From: Chloroflexi bacterium UBA5189 | GTDB lineage: Bacteria; Chloroflexota; Limnocylindria; Limnocylindrales; CSP1-4 | NCBI GenBank assembly: GCA_002413045.1 | Contig: DHWF01000039.1 | Span: 60,105-76,547 of the forward strand | Reading direction: 5' to 3' | Length of the DNA: 16,443 nt | Shown here: piece by piece, positions 7,306-14,173 of the stretch | How positions within the stretch are numbered: the stretch's first letter is position 1 | How the letters are laid out: each line of letters starts with the position of its first letter | Program-made: the position numbers and the translations under genes | Notes under the pieces: model-generated | The model's database searches: none | Told to the model about the DNA's origin: nothing | Seen by the model: the letters and a program-made list of their open reading frames with translations, nothing else

Positions 7306-8682
7306 GTGGACCGCTGGCAGACGATCATCGAGCCATTCCGGATCCACTCGGTGGAGCCTGTCCGGCTCACGACGGTCGAACAGCGCCAGGCGGCGCTCGA
7401 GGCGGCCGGGTACAACCTGTTCAACCTCCACGCCGACGATGTCCTGATCGATCTCCTGACCGATTCTGGCACCGGCGCGATGTCGCGCGACCAGTGGGCC
7501 GCGATCCAGCACGGCGATGAGAGCTACGCCGGATCGCCGTCGTGGTTCGCGTTCCTCGACAGCGTCCAGCACCTCTTCCCGTTCAAGCATGTGATCCCGA
7601 CGCACCAGGGCCGCGCCGCCGAGAAGATCCTGTTCAGCGTCGTGGGCGGCCCGGGCAAGGTCGTCCCGAACAACACCCACTTCGACACGACGCGGGCAAA
7701 CGTCGAGGCCTCGGGCGCGGAAGCGATCGATCTCGTCATCCCGGAGGGTCGCGACCCGGCATTCATCCACCCGTTCAAGGGCAACATGGACGTCGCGGCG
7801 CTGGACCGCCTCCTCACCGACCGACCCGGCGCCGTCCCCGTCGTCTTCGTGACGATCACCAACAACTCCGGCGGTGGCCAGCCGGTCTCGCTCGAGAACC
7901 TTCGCGCGGTCCGTGCGGTGTGCGATCGACACGGCGTGCCGCTCTTCCTCGACGCATGCCGGTTCGCCGAGAACGCGTGGTTCATCAAGCTCCGCGAGCC
8001 GGGCCAGGCCGATCGGTCGATCCCCGACATCGTCCGCGAGATGGCCTCGCTCGCCGACGGCATGACGATGTCGGCCAAGAAGGACGGGCTCGCCAACATC
8101 GGCGGCTGGCTCGCGCTCAACGACGACGGCCTTGCCGAGCAGTGCCGCAACCTGCTCATCCTCACCGAGGGCTTCCCGACCTACGGCGGCCTGGCCGGCC
8201 GCGACCTCGAGGCGATTGCGCAGGGTCTCCGAGAGGTCGTCGACGAGGACTACCTGCGCTACCGGATCCAATCGACCGCGTACCTCGGCGATGCGCTCGA
8301 TTCGTCCGGCGTGCCGCTGGTCAAGCCATTCGGCGGCCACGCGATCTACCTCGACGCCCGGGCCCTCCTGCCGCACATCCCGCCGATGGCCTATCCGGGC
8401 CAGGCCCTGGCGATCGCGCTGTATCGCGAAGGCGGCATCCGCGGTTGCGAGATCGGGACGGTGATGTTCGGGAAGCGGCCGGACGGCTCGGAGGCGCCCG
8501 CCGCGATGGACCTCGTCCGCCTCGCGATCCCGCGCCGGACGTACACCCAGAGCCACATCGACTACGTGATCGAGGTCGTGCGCTTCGTGGCGGCGCGCGC
8601 CGCATCCCTGCGCGGCGTCCGGATCGTGGAGCAGCCCGCCGCCCTGCGCCACTTCACCGCCCGGTTCGCGCCACTCGACTGA
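7306..8682 (+). CDS. tnaA: Tryptophanase (tryptophan indole-lyase)
   Basis: PLP-dependent beta-elimination of L-tryptophan to indole, pyruvate and ammonia; a cytosolic tetramer. The 458 residues are full length for the tryptophanase/tyrosine phenol-lyase family. The PLP lysine is in TMSAKKDGLANIGG (Lys259 by alignment), and GGLAGRDLEA (294-303) and RLAIPRRTYTQ (405-415) are family motifs. Residues that separate the two enzymes follow tryptophanase. HFDTT has Asp127 where tyrosine phenol-lyase has Thr; CEIG (381-384) has Ile where tyrosine phenol-lyase has the phenol-binding Arg; LRHFTARF has His449 where the latter has Phe. The alignment is from memory of the E. coli and Citrobacter sequences. 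GTG 7306 is chosen on domain start and promoter spacing. No tnaC leader peptide or tnaB permease is present. Confidence 0.92.
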   Translation: MDRWQTIIEPFRIHSVEPVRLTTVEQRQAALEAAGYNLFNLHADDVLIDLLTDSGTGAMSRDQWAAIQHGDESYAGSPSWFAFLDSVQHLFPFKHVIPTHQGRAAEKILFSVVGGPGKVVPNNTHFDTTRANVEASGAEAIDLVIPEGRDPAFIHPFKGNMDVAALDRLLTDRPGAVPVVFVTITNNSGGGQPVSLENLRAVRAVCDRHGVPLFLDACRFAENAWFIKLREPGQADRSIPDIVREMASLADGMTMSAKKDGLANIGGWLALNDDGLAEQCRNLLILTEGFPTYGGLAGRDLEAIAQGLREVVDEDYLRYRIQSTAYLGDALDSSGVPLVKPFGGHAIYLDARALLPHIPPMAYPGQALAIALYREGGIRGCEIGTVMFGKRPDGSEAPAAMDLVRLAIPRRTYTQSHIDYVIEVVRFVAARAASLRGVRIVEQPAALRHFTARFAPLD

Positions 8683-8939
8683 TCGGCGCGACGGCGCATC
8701 ACATCACGCCGACCGCCGTCGCCACCCTGCCGCACGGTCGCCAGCGCGCCGCCTCGTGCACCTCGCCCTGGCACCCCATTTCGAATTGGGTTCGCTCATG
8801 CGGAACCATCGCGGGAACCGTCCGGATTCGGTGCGCCGGTCGCAATGCCCGAGCGAACCCTCGGCCATCCGAGTTCGACAGGCCTCGCCTTGCGGCCGGC
8901 CGACGTCAGGTGGCCGCCATGGTGCGACCTCGAGCTGGG

Positions 8940-8958
8940 TCGGTGGGCACCCCACCGA
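8940..8958. repeat. 8-bp inverted repeat, possible terminator hairpin
   Basis: TCGGTGGG and CCCACCGA form a perfect 8-bp stem with a 3-nt loop, about 260 nt downstream of the tnaA stop. No T-tract follows. It may end readthrough transcripts from either side. Confidence 0.35.
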
Positions 8959-9145
8959 GCGTCGTGGCGAAGGTGCCCGGCGCGCTGGCCGACGCAACCC
9001 CGATTGTGCACGTGGTCTGAGCGGAACCGTCGGATGATCGATTCGCCGTTGCGGCGCGATCGTTTCGCTTCGTCGGAACCAATGCAACAAGGCCGCTGCT
9101 CGCGGAGAAAACGGCGTGGCCGATCAGATGTTTGGGAAACTCCCG

Positions 9146-9166
9146 CCGGCCCAACGGACGGGCCGG
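9146..9166 (-). terminator. GC hairpin downstream of histidine kinase
   Basis: CCGGCCC and GGGCCGG form a 7-bp stem with a 7-nt loop, 50 nt beyond the kinase stop in the minus direction. Only a TTT lies a few bases after it on the minus strand, so as an intrinsic terminator it is weak. Confidence 0.35.
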
Positions 9167-9216
9167 ACCGGCGATGGCCGAACCACCTGCGCCGTCAGGC
9201 GAGCGGCCCGCCCACG

Positions 9217-11496
9217 TCAGGCGGCGGCCGGCTTCTTCGGGGCGCCGGCTCCCGCGCCGTTTGCCGAAACGCCGCTCGCCGCGACGCCGGTTGCCGCGAC
9301 GCCGTTCGCGGAGCCGGCGTTGCCCGACACGGCGCTCAACGGTTCCGAGCTGGTCGGGATGTCCAGGTCGTCGACGTAGGCCTTGACGCTGAAGCCGAAC
9401 TCGGCGCCCTTGTCCGGCAGCGACGCGGCCCAGATCCGGCCGCCCATTGCCGCCACGAGCTCGCGGCAGACGAAGAGGCCGATGCCGGCGCCCGGCGCGG
9501 TCGACGCCTGAAGTGCGCTCCGGTAGTAGAGGCTGAACAGACGCTCGGCGTCCTCGTCGGTGATGCCCGGACCGTCGTCGCGGACGCGAACGATCACCTC
9601 GTCGTCAGCGTCCTCGAGGCTGACCTTGACGGTCGAGCCGGGGCCGCTGTACTTCGCCGCGTTCGAGAGCAGGTTGCGCATGATCTGGGCCAGGTACTCC
9701 TCGTCCGCGGCGACCATCTGGATCGGGCCGCTCGGGATGTACTCGATCGTGACCTCGGGCCACAGCGCGCGCTCGCGCTCGACGAGCTGCGGGATGATCC
9801 GGTCGATCAGGACGGGCCGGGTGCTGCCGAAGTCGCCGCCCCGCTCGATGCGGGCCATGGCCACGAGGTTCTCGATCATCCGTTGGAGTCGCTCGGCCTC
9901 GGCCGCGACGTTTTCCAGGAGCTCGTTGCGCGTCTCGGGATCCAGCCGGGCGCCCCGCCGCAGCAGGACCTGGGTGCCGCCGTAGATCGATGTCACCGGC
10001 GTTCGGAGCTCGTGCGACAGGACGCCCACGAAGCGGTCCCGGATCTGGTCGGCCTCGTGGCGCCAGGTCACGTTGGAGATGACGGCGACCTGGAACGGGC
10101 GCCCGTCGAGCTCGAACGTGCTCCGCGCGATCTCCGCCGGGAAGTGCGTCCCGTCGACCCGGCGGCCGGTTGTCTCCGACCGGAAGACCGGGTGCTCGCC
10201 GCCCGTCGTCGCCGTTTCGTCCTTGTGCAGGGCGACGAGGTCGGCGAGGGCCATCCCGACGAGCTGGTGGTCGTCGCAGCCGAACAGCTCGCCGGCCTGG
10301 CGGGTGGCCCAGGTCACGTTGCTGTCCTCGTCAAGGGCGAGGATCGCATTGGGGTCTGCCTCGAGGAGCGCGCGGAAGCGTGCCTCGCTCGATCGGATCG
10401 AGCGTGACTCCTCGGCCTCGCGGCGCGCCTCGCCCAGGCCGATGAGCATGCCCTCGCGGTCGATTGCCTGGGCGGTCAGCGAGGCAAGGTCCGCGATCAG
10501 GGCAAGGTCGTCTCCGACGAACAGCGGCCGCCCCTCGATCTCGGCAACAAGCCGCTCCGACGCGTCGCGGTCCGGTCGGACGGCCAGGTCGACGGTCGAG
10601 ATCACGCGTTCGGTTGCGGCTGCGGCCGCTGAGTTCGCCGCGGCGACTTCCGCGCCCGCATCGATGCGATCGCCGGGGCGCTCGCCCACCACCGCGAGCG
10701 GCGCGCCAGGGGCCGACGGCAGGATCGAGACGCGGCTGGCGCCGAGGATCTCCCGCGCCGTCGTCGCGAGATCGGTCCACAGGGCGCCCGGGCTCATCTC
10801 CGTCGGCGGCGAGACGAGCGTTCGCACGAGATGGAACGACGCGGATCGGTTGATCACGCGCCGGAACCAGCGCGGCGGCACGAACGCGGCGAGGTACCCG
10901 AGTGTCGCGATCAGGACGAGCAGCCGGGTCACCGTCGTCGAATCGGCCGAGCTTGCCCCCGGTGCGCGGGCGATGCTCGCGAGCCCGGCCAGCAAGATCG
11001 ACACGCCGAAGAGGGCCGTCGCGATCGACGCCGATGCCAGGCGGAGTCGCGCGACACCGTACCGGCGGCGACTGTCGACGGCGAACCGCGCCGCCGCCCC
11101 GATCTCGACCGCGCAGAAGTAGACCACCGCGAGCACGATCCCGAGTGACGTCGCGGGTGGGAACACGACGGGCAGCGCGACCACCGCGGCCCACGCCGCG
11201 ATCGCCCCGACGAAGGTGATCCGGAGCAGCAACGGCCGGAATGGGTGGATCAGAGCGATCAACCGGAGGACGAGGAATGGCTGCGCGAACAGGATCGCGA
11301 TCAGGGCCGGCCGCGCGATCGGCGTCAGGGCCGGCTGCAACGCGTTGACGAAGCTCAACGCGAACAGGGCGACGAACGAGCCGAAGATCGCCATCACCGA
11401 GAGCTCGAGCGGTCCACGATGCTGCATGAATTGCCACACGCTCACGCCGAACAGCAGGAAGAACCCCAGCTGCAAGGCCAATGTGATCGGATCCAA
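9217..11496 (-). CDS. Membrane-bound PAS-domain sensor histidine kinase
   Basis: A 759-residue orphan sensor kinase. Residues about 1-215 hold roughly six or seven hydrophobic helices with no large extracytoplasmic loop. Residues about 230-350 look like a degenerate GAF-type region, followed by a short coiled coil (EARREAEESRSIRSSEARF), a PAS domain (about 370-482) and HisKA with the phospho-acceptor His495 in FVGVLSHELRTP. The HATPase domain follows, with an N box (EYLAQIMRNLLSNAAKYS), a G1 box (RDDGPGI) and a G2 box (GAGIGLFVCREL). The tail is low-complexity. TTG 11496 is preferred because GGAGGGT lies 9 nt upstream and the protein then begins directly at the first membrane helix. An in-frame ATG at 11544 gives 775 residues and contains that Shine-Dalgarno in its coding part. 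No response regulator is adjacent, so partner and signal are unknown. Confidence 0.92.
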   Translation of the reverse strand: MDPITLALQLGFFLLFGVSVWQFMQHRGPLELSVMAIFGSFVALFALSFVNALQPALTPIARPALIAILFAQPFLVLRLIALIHPFRPLLLRITFVGAIAAWAAVVALPVVFPPATSLGIVLAVVYFCAVEIGAAARFAVDSRRRYGVARLRLASASIATALFGVSILLAGLASIARAPGASSADSTTVTRLLVLIATLGYLAAFVPPRWFRRVINRSASFHLVRTLVSPPTEMSPGALWTDLATTAREILGASRVSILPSAPGAPLAVVGERPGDRIDAGAEVAAANSAAAAATERVISTVDLAVRPDRDASERLVAEIEGRPLFVGDDLALIADLASLTAQAIDREGMLIGLGEARREAEESRSIRSSEARFRALLEADPNAILALDEDSNVTWATRQAGELFGCDDHQLVGMALADLVALHKDETATTGGEHPVFRSETTGRRVDGTHFPAEIARSTFELDGRPFQVAVISNVTWRHEADQIRDRFVGVLSHELRTPVTSIYGGTQVLLRRGARLDPETRNELLENVAAEAERLQRMIENLVAMARIERGGDFGSTRPVLIDRIIPQLVERERALWPEVTIEYIPSGPIQMVAADEEYLAQIMRNLLSNAAKYSGPGSTVKVSLEDADDEVIVRVRDDGPGITDEDAERLFSLYYRSALQASTAPGAGIGLFVCRELVAAMGGRIWAASLPDKGAEFGFSVKAYVDDLDIPTSSEPLSAVSGNAGSANGVAATGVAASGVSANGAGAGAPKKPAAA
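9259..9333. repeat. 15-bp tandem repeat in histidine kinase 3' end
   Basis: Three close 15-bp units (9259-9273, 9274-9288, 9289-9303) and two degenerate ones up to 9333, with core TTGCCGCGACGCC on the plus strand. They encode a pentapeptide repeat near the kinase C-terminus (AGSAN, GVAAT, GVAAS, GVSAN), likely a flexible linker that can vary in copy number. Confidence 0.6.
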
Positions 11497-11609
11497 GCGG
11501 CCTGAACCCTCCGGTGCGACCCCAGTAGTTCCATGATCCCGCATGCCACACGGGCGCGAATCAAGCGGACATTACAACTCGCCCGGGCGTTGGTCCCGTT
11601 GTGCTGCGG

Positions 11610-11615
11610 TACGCT
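11610..11615 (+). promoter_or_regulatory. Putative -10 of leaderless DUF2277-fdhD operon
   Basis: TACGCT ends 6 nt before ATG 11622. No Shine-Dalgarno is present in the intervening CACGCC. The start codon itself is well supported by the conserved family N-terminus (MCRSIRTL), so the short spacing is not an artefact of start choice. Confidence 0.45.
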
Positions 11616-11621
11616 CACGCC

Positions 11622-11882
11622 ATGTGTCGAAGCATCCGCACCCTCCGCCACCAGGACGACCCCGCCACGACGGGCGAAGTCGAGGCCGCCGCCCGCCAGT
11701 ACGTGCGCAAGGTCAGCGGCTTCCGAACCCCGTCGGCGCGGAACACCGAGGCCTTCGAGGCCGCCATCGCCGAGATCGCGGCCGCGTCGCAGCGGCTGAT
11801 CCTCGCCGTTGGCGGCGACGTCGAGCCCGGGCCCGATCGGCGCCCGCCGGCACGTGCCCACGCCCACGCGCACTCGCACTGA
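11622..11882 (+). CDS. DUF2277 family protein
   Basis: An 86-residue member of the uncharacterised DUF2277 family. The family N-terminus MCR-IRTL is intact, followed by PAT-EVEAAARQYVRKVSGF (about 15-34) and a PSARNTEAFEAAIAEI helix, matching the usual 75-90 residue length. Function is unknown. The C-terminus is unusual: a Pro/Arg stretch ending in the His-rich RAHAHAHSH, which could bind a metal. ATG 11622 is fixed by the family start, although the frame opens upstream at 11601. fdhD begins 4 nt after its stop, so the two are almost certainly co-transcribed. Confidence 0.88.
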   Translation: MCRSIRTLRHQDDPATTGEVEAAARQYVRKVSGFRTPSARNTEAFEAAIAEIAAASQRLILAVGGDVEPGPDRRPPARAHAHAHSH

Positions 11883-11886
11883 CGAG

Positions 11887-12795
11887 GTGGGCGCCTCGAC
11901 CGAGGCGGCCGCCGAAGCGGGCGCCCGCCTGCCGCTCGACGCGGGGCTGCCGACCCGCCACGTCACGAGCACCAAGATCGTTGCGGTTCGAGGCGCCGAG
12001 CTCGAGGTCCGGGACGACCTGGTCGTCGGCGAGGAGCCGCTCGAGATCCTGGCTGCCGGCCCACGCCAGGAGCCGGTCCAGGTTGCCGTCACGATGCGGA
12101 CGCCCGGCTACGAAGAGGAGCTCGCCCTCGGCTTCCTGACCAGCGAGGGGCTCCTCGAAGGGAACACCGTAACCGGCGTCCGGTACGGCGATCCCGGCGT
12201 GATGGCCGAGCCAGACGACAGTGTCGTGGTCCGCCTTGCCCACCGATTCGACCCGGCGCTCCCCGCGAAGCGCAACTTCGTCGCCACCGCCTCGTGCGGG
12301 ATCTGCGGCAAGGCATCGATTGATGACGTCGCGGTCCGCGCCGAGCCGCTGCCGAAGGGGCTGCCGGTCGTCGCCCGCTCCGTCATCACGTCCCTGCCCG
12401 ACGCGCTGCGCGGCGCCCAGGCCGCGTTCGAGCGGACCGGCGGGCTCCACGCCGCAGGCTTGTTCGAGACCGACGGCCGGCTCGTGGCCGTGCGCGAGGA
12501 CGTCGGCCGCCACAACGCGCTCGACAAGGTCATCGGGTCGCGGGTGCGCGCCCGCGAGCTGCCGCTCTGGGATCGGATCCTCATGGTCTCCGGCCGGGTC
12601 AGCTTCGAGATCGTCCAGAAAGCGGCGGTCGCCGGGATCCCGATCATCTGTGCCGTCTCGGCGCCATCGGACCTCGCCGTGCGCCTCGCCGACCGCCTCG
12701 GCGTGACCCTCATCGGCTTCCTCCGTGGCGACGGCTTCAACGTCTACACCCACGACGGCCGTGTCGACCTCCGCGACCTGATGGCGGGCCACTAG
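11887..12795 (+). CDS. fdhD: Formate dehydrogenase accessory sulfurtransferase FdhD
   Basis: FdhD moves sulfur from the cysteine desulfurase to the molybdenum (bis-MGD) cofactor of formate dehydrogenase and is required for its activity; cytosolic. The 302 residues contain the core domain from about residue 25, with the persulfide-carrying pair in SCGICGK (Cys137 and Cys140). Conserved signatures are FERTGGLHAAGLF (181-193) and VREDVGRHNALDK (202-214), plus SGRVSFEIVQKAA and the LIGFLRGDGFNVY end. GTG 11887 is chosen: it sits 4 nt after the DUF2277 stop and ahead of all conserved sequence. A TTG at 11809 would overlap DUF2277 by 74 nt. It fits the FDH operon 2 kb to the right, on the opposite strand. 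Confidence 0.95.
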   Translation: MGASTEAAAEAGARLPLDAGLPTRHVTSTKIVAVRGAELEVRDDLVVGEEPLEILAAGPRQEPVQVAVTMRTPGYEEELALGFLTSEGLLEGNTVTGVRYGDPGVMAEPDDSVVVRLAHRFDPALPAKRNFVATASCGICGKASIDDVAVRAEPLPKGLPVVARSVITSLPDALRGAQAAFERTGGLHAAGLFETDGRLVAVREDVGRHNALDKVIGSRVRARELPLWDRILMVSGRVSFEIVQKAAVAGIPIICAVSAPSDLAVRLADRLGVTLIGFLRGDGFNVYTHDGRVDLRDLMAGH

Positions 12796-12816
12796 GCAGG
12801 GACCGAGTCGGTCGCT

Positions 12817-12833
12817 CATCCGCCCCACGTATG
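12817..12833. repeat. Inverted-repeat element copy R1
   Basis: CATCCGCCCCACGTATG: a dyad with arms CATmCG and CGTATG around a 5-nt spacer, with one mismatch in the left arm. The flanks match copy R2 (TC before, GAAGGAAC versus GAGGGAAC after). It is the first of three copies in the fdhD-DUF4260 gap. Confidence 0.7.
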
Positions 12834-12908
12834 AAGGAACACGGGATCCCGGCTGAATCGGTCGCCACGACGTAGTCGGGCTGCGGAACTGGCCTGTCGC
12901 GCTCGGTT

Positions 12909-12925
12909 CATACGCACCACGTATG
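12909..12925. repeat. Inverted-repeat element copy R2
   Basis: CATACGCACCACGTATG: perfect 6-bp arms around a 5-nt spacer; with flanks it reads GTTCATACG then CGTATGAGGGAAC. It starts 92 nt after R1. Confidence 0.75.
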
Positions 12926-12991
12926 AGGGAACGCAGCGGCCGGTCGATGGAGTGCCTCGGCCGGTTCCGGCTTGGAGGTTCGGTGTTCGTT

Positions 12992-13008
12992 CATACGCCC
13001 CACGTATG
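12992..13008. repeat. Inverted-repeat element copy R3
   Basis: CATACGCCCCACGTATG: perfect 6-bp arms and a 5-nt spacer, preceded by CGTT as in R2. It starts 83 nt after R2 and ends 69 nt before the DUF4260 start, a position suited to an upstream operator. Confidence 0.75.
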
Positions 13009-13065
13009 GCCGATCGCGTCGCACGACATCGTGGAGCGGCCGCCGCGAGGCAGCGGGTCGGGCGC

Positions 13066-13071
13066 TAGGCT
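13066..13071 (+). promoter_or_regulatory. Putative -10 of leaderless DUF4260 transcript
   Basis: TAGGCT ends 6 nt before GTG 13078; the same hexamer precedes the proline dehydrogenase gene. There is no Shine-Dalgarno and no recognisable -35. The three inverted repeats lie 60-250 bp upstream. Confidence 0.45.
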
Positions 13072-13077
13072 GCGCGC

Positions 13078-13470
13078 GTGAGCGAGCATGTCAACCTCGA
13101 CGAAACGACGCCGTGGGTCCGGCGATGGCTGCGGGCGGAGGGGTTCGCGGGGCTCGTGCTCGGGTGGGTCGTGTGGCAATCGCTGGGCGGTGAGCTGCTG
13201 TGGTTCGTGCCTGCCCTGCTGCTGCCGGATGTGACGATGCTCGGCTACCTGGGCGGCAACCACACCGGCGCGATCGTGTACAACCTCGGCCACAACTGGT
13301 TCGTCGGCGGGCTGGTTCTCGGTGCCGGGCTGCTGCTGTCGATCCCAGCGCTCGGCCTCGCCGGCGCGATCCTCATCGCCCACACGGGCGGCGACCGAAT
13401 CCTCGGCTACGGGCTCAAATACCCGACGTCATTCCAGGACACGCACCTGGGGCGCATCGGCCGCCACTGA
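13078..13470 (+). CDS. DUF4260 family membrane protein
   Basis: A 130-residue integral membrane protein of unknown function, full length for DUF4260. It has a short polar N-terminus, then about four hydrophobic segments: GFAGLVLGWVVW, LLWFVPALLLPDVTMLGYL, WFVGGLVLGAGLLL and ALGLAGAILIAHTGGD. The family C-terminal signature GYGLKYPTSFQDTHLGRIG (110-128) is nearly canonical. Conserved Asp, His and Tyr residues in the membrane loops (PDVTMLGYLGG, YNLGHNWF) hint at an enzymatic or transport role, which is not known. GTG 13078 is the only start upstream of the conserved part. It is convergent with tetR. Confidence 0.9.
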   Translation: MSEHVNLDETTPWVRRWLRAEGFAGLVLGWVVWQSLGGELLWFVPALLLPDVTMLGYLGGNHTGAIVYNLGHNWFVGGLVLGAGLLLSIPALGLAGAILIAHTGGDRILGYGLKYPTSFQDTHLGRIGRH

Positions 13471-13483
13471 GGCCGCGAGCGCC
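13451..13483. terminator. Two-part GC hairpin at convergent gene ends
   Basis: An outer stem, GGCGC (13451-13455) with GCGCC (13479-13483), and an inner stem, CGGCC (13458-13462) with GGCCG (13471-13475), are separated by a small internal loop. The 8-nt loop contains the DUF4260 TGA stop (13468-13470). There is no T-tract; a bidirectional terminator role is inferred from position. Confidence 0.4.
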
Positions 13484-14097
13484 TATGGACGCGCCTTCTG
13501 CGACTCCGCGATCCCGGCGCGCAGGAGCGCGCCCGCGGACCAGCGCATCGTCCGAATCGCATCCTGGGGCGATAGCTGGGCGATGTCGGTGAGCCAGGCG
13601 TAGGCCTCGATCCCGACCGTGGCGCCGATCGCACGCACGAGTTGCTTGAAGTCCGCCGCCGACAGCTCATCTCGAAGCGGCGCGAGGGCCCCCTCGATCC
13701 ACACGATGCGCCGGCCCTGGCGCAGAAGCAGCTCGCCGCGCTGCGCGAAGCCTGGGTCGAGCGCGAGGCGGAACATCGTGCGGAGCTCCGGCTCGTGCTC
13801 GGCCACGAGTCGGGTCAGCGCGTCAACGGTGGCCTCGAGTCGCGGCCCTGGCCCATCTGCGCCCTCGGAGCTCAACAGCGACGACATATCGATCAGGGGA
13901 TATGCCGCGGCCAGCAAGGCGTGCTGGTTGGGAAAGTAGCGATAGGCCGTCGTCCGGGAGATCGCCGCCGCGGCGGCCGCGTCCTCGACGGAGGGCGTCG
14001 CCCCCTCGGCGACCAGCCGGCGAGCGGCGTCGACGAGCGCCTGCCGGGTCCGCGACTTCTGGTTGCTTCGACCGCCCTTCTCATATGGTATGGACAT
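13483..14097 (-). CDS. TetR/AcrR family transcriptional regulator
   Basis: A 204-residue one-component repressor-type regulator. The N-terminal helix-turn-helix runs from RTRQALVDAARRLVAEG through SVEDAAAAAAISRTTAYRYF (about 36-55), the classic TetR recognition helix. The C-terminal ligand domain is all-helical and variable, so the inducer cannot be guessed. ATG 14097 is chosen because TACCAT (14105-14110 on the minus strand) lies 7 nt upstream as in other genes here; ATG 14103, two codons earlier, is possible. The gene is divergent from a small exported protein across a 76-nt gap holding a dyad that overlaps the start codon. Autoregulation and control of the neighbour are likely. Confidence 0.92.
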   Translation of the reverse strand: MSIPYEKGGRSNQKSRTRQALVDAARRLVAEGATPSVEDAAAAAAISRTTAYRYFPNQHALLAAAYPLIDMSSLLSSEGADGPGPRLEATVDALTRLVAEHEPELRTMFRLALDPGFAQRGELLLRQGRRIVWIEGALAPLRDELSAADFKQLVRAIGATVGIEAYAWLTDIAQLSPQDAIRTMRWSAGALLRAGIAESQKARP

Positions 14098-14110
14098 ATC
14101 CATTATGGTA
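14085..14110. promoter_or_regulatory. Putative TetR operator and divergent promoter region
   Basis: A dyad ATGGA-CATA-TCCAT (14090-14103) is centred on the tetR start codon. Direct repeats of ATGGTA at 14085-14090 and 14105-14110 are exactly 20 bp (two helical turns) apart. On the minus strand the outer ATGGTA reads TACCAT, the proposed -10 of tetR. The block is markedly AT-rich. A bound dimer would block tetR transcription and probably the divergent gene's promoter. Confidence 0.55.
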
Positions 14111-14173
14111 CTCTAGTCCCACGACGCAGTCGGGCGAGACTCGCTCGAGCGGGTGGCAGGAGGAGAGACGGAC

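Larger units (their letters stand above)
8683..9216. other. 534-bp gene-free region between convergent genes
   Basis: No convincing coding region is seen on either strand; the open frames here are shadows with no recognisable domain and poor codon structure. It holds two GC hairpins (8940-8958 and 9146-9166) and several copies of GGAACC, two of them within the near-identical words GGAACCGTCCGGAT (8814-8827) and GGAACCGTCGGAT (9023-9035). I see no tRNA or recognisable riboswitch. A non-coding RNA cannot be excluded. Confidence 0.5.

Noticed and set aside
7306..8682. Tyrosine phenol-lyase as the product
   Set aside because: The phenol-binding Arg, the Thr and the Phe expected in tyrosine phenol-lyase are replaced by the residues found in tryptophanase.
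8793..8817. A fourth, degenerate copy of the 17-bp dyad element
   Set aside because: CGCTCATGCGG...GGAAC resembles the flanks of copy R1, but the CATACG/CGTATG arms are lost, so the match is within chance.
8845..10407. 520-codon plus-strand open frame across the histidine kinase
   Set aside because: It is antisense to a well-supported kinase with all H, N and G boxes. Its translation has no domain and the compositional bias of a high-GC shadow frame. The same applies to the long frames at 4302-5699, 5512-6846, 7249-8652, 7542-9020 and 14733-16070.
12817..13008. CRISPR-like array formed by the three repeats
   Set aside because: Only three 17-bp copies, imperfectly conserved, with intervals of 75 and 66 nt and no cas genes. 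This fits operators or dispersed hairpins, not CRISPR.
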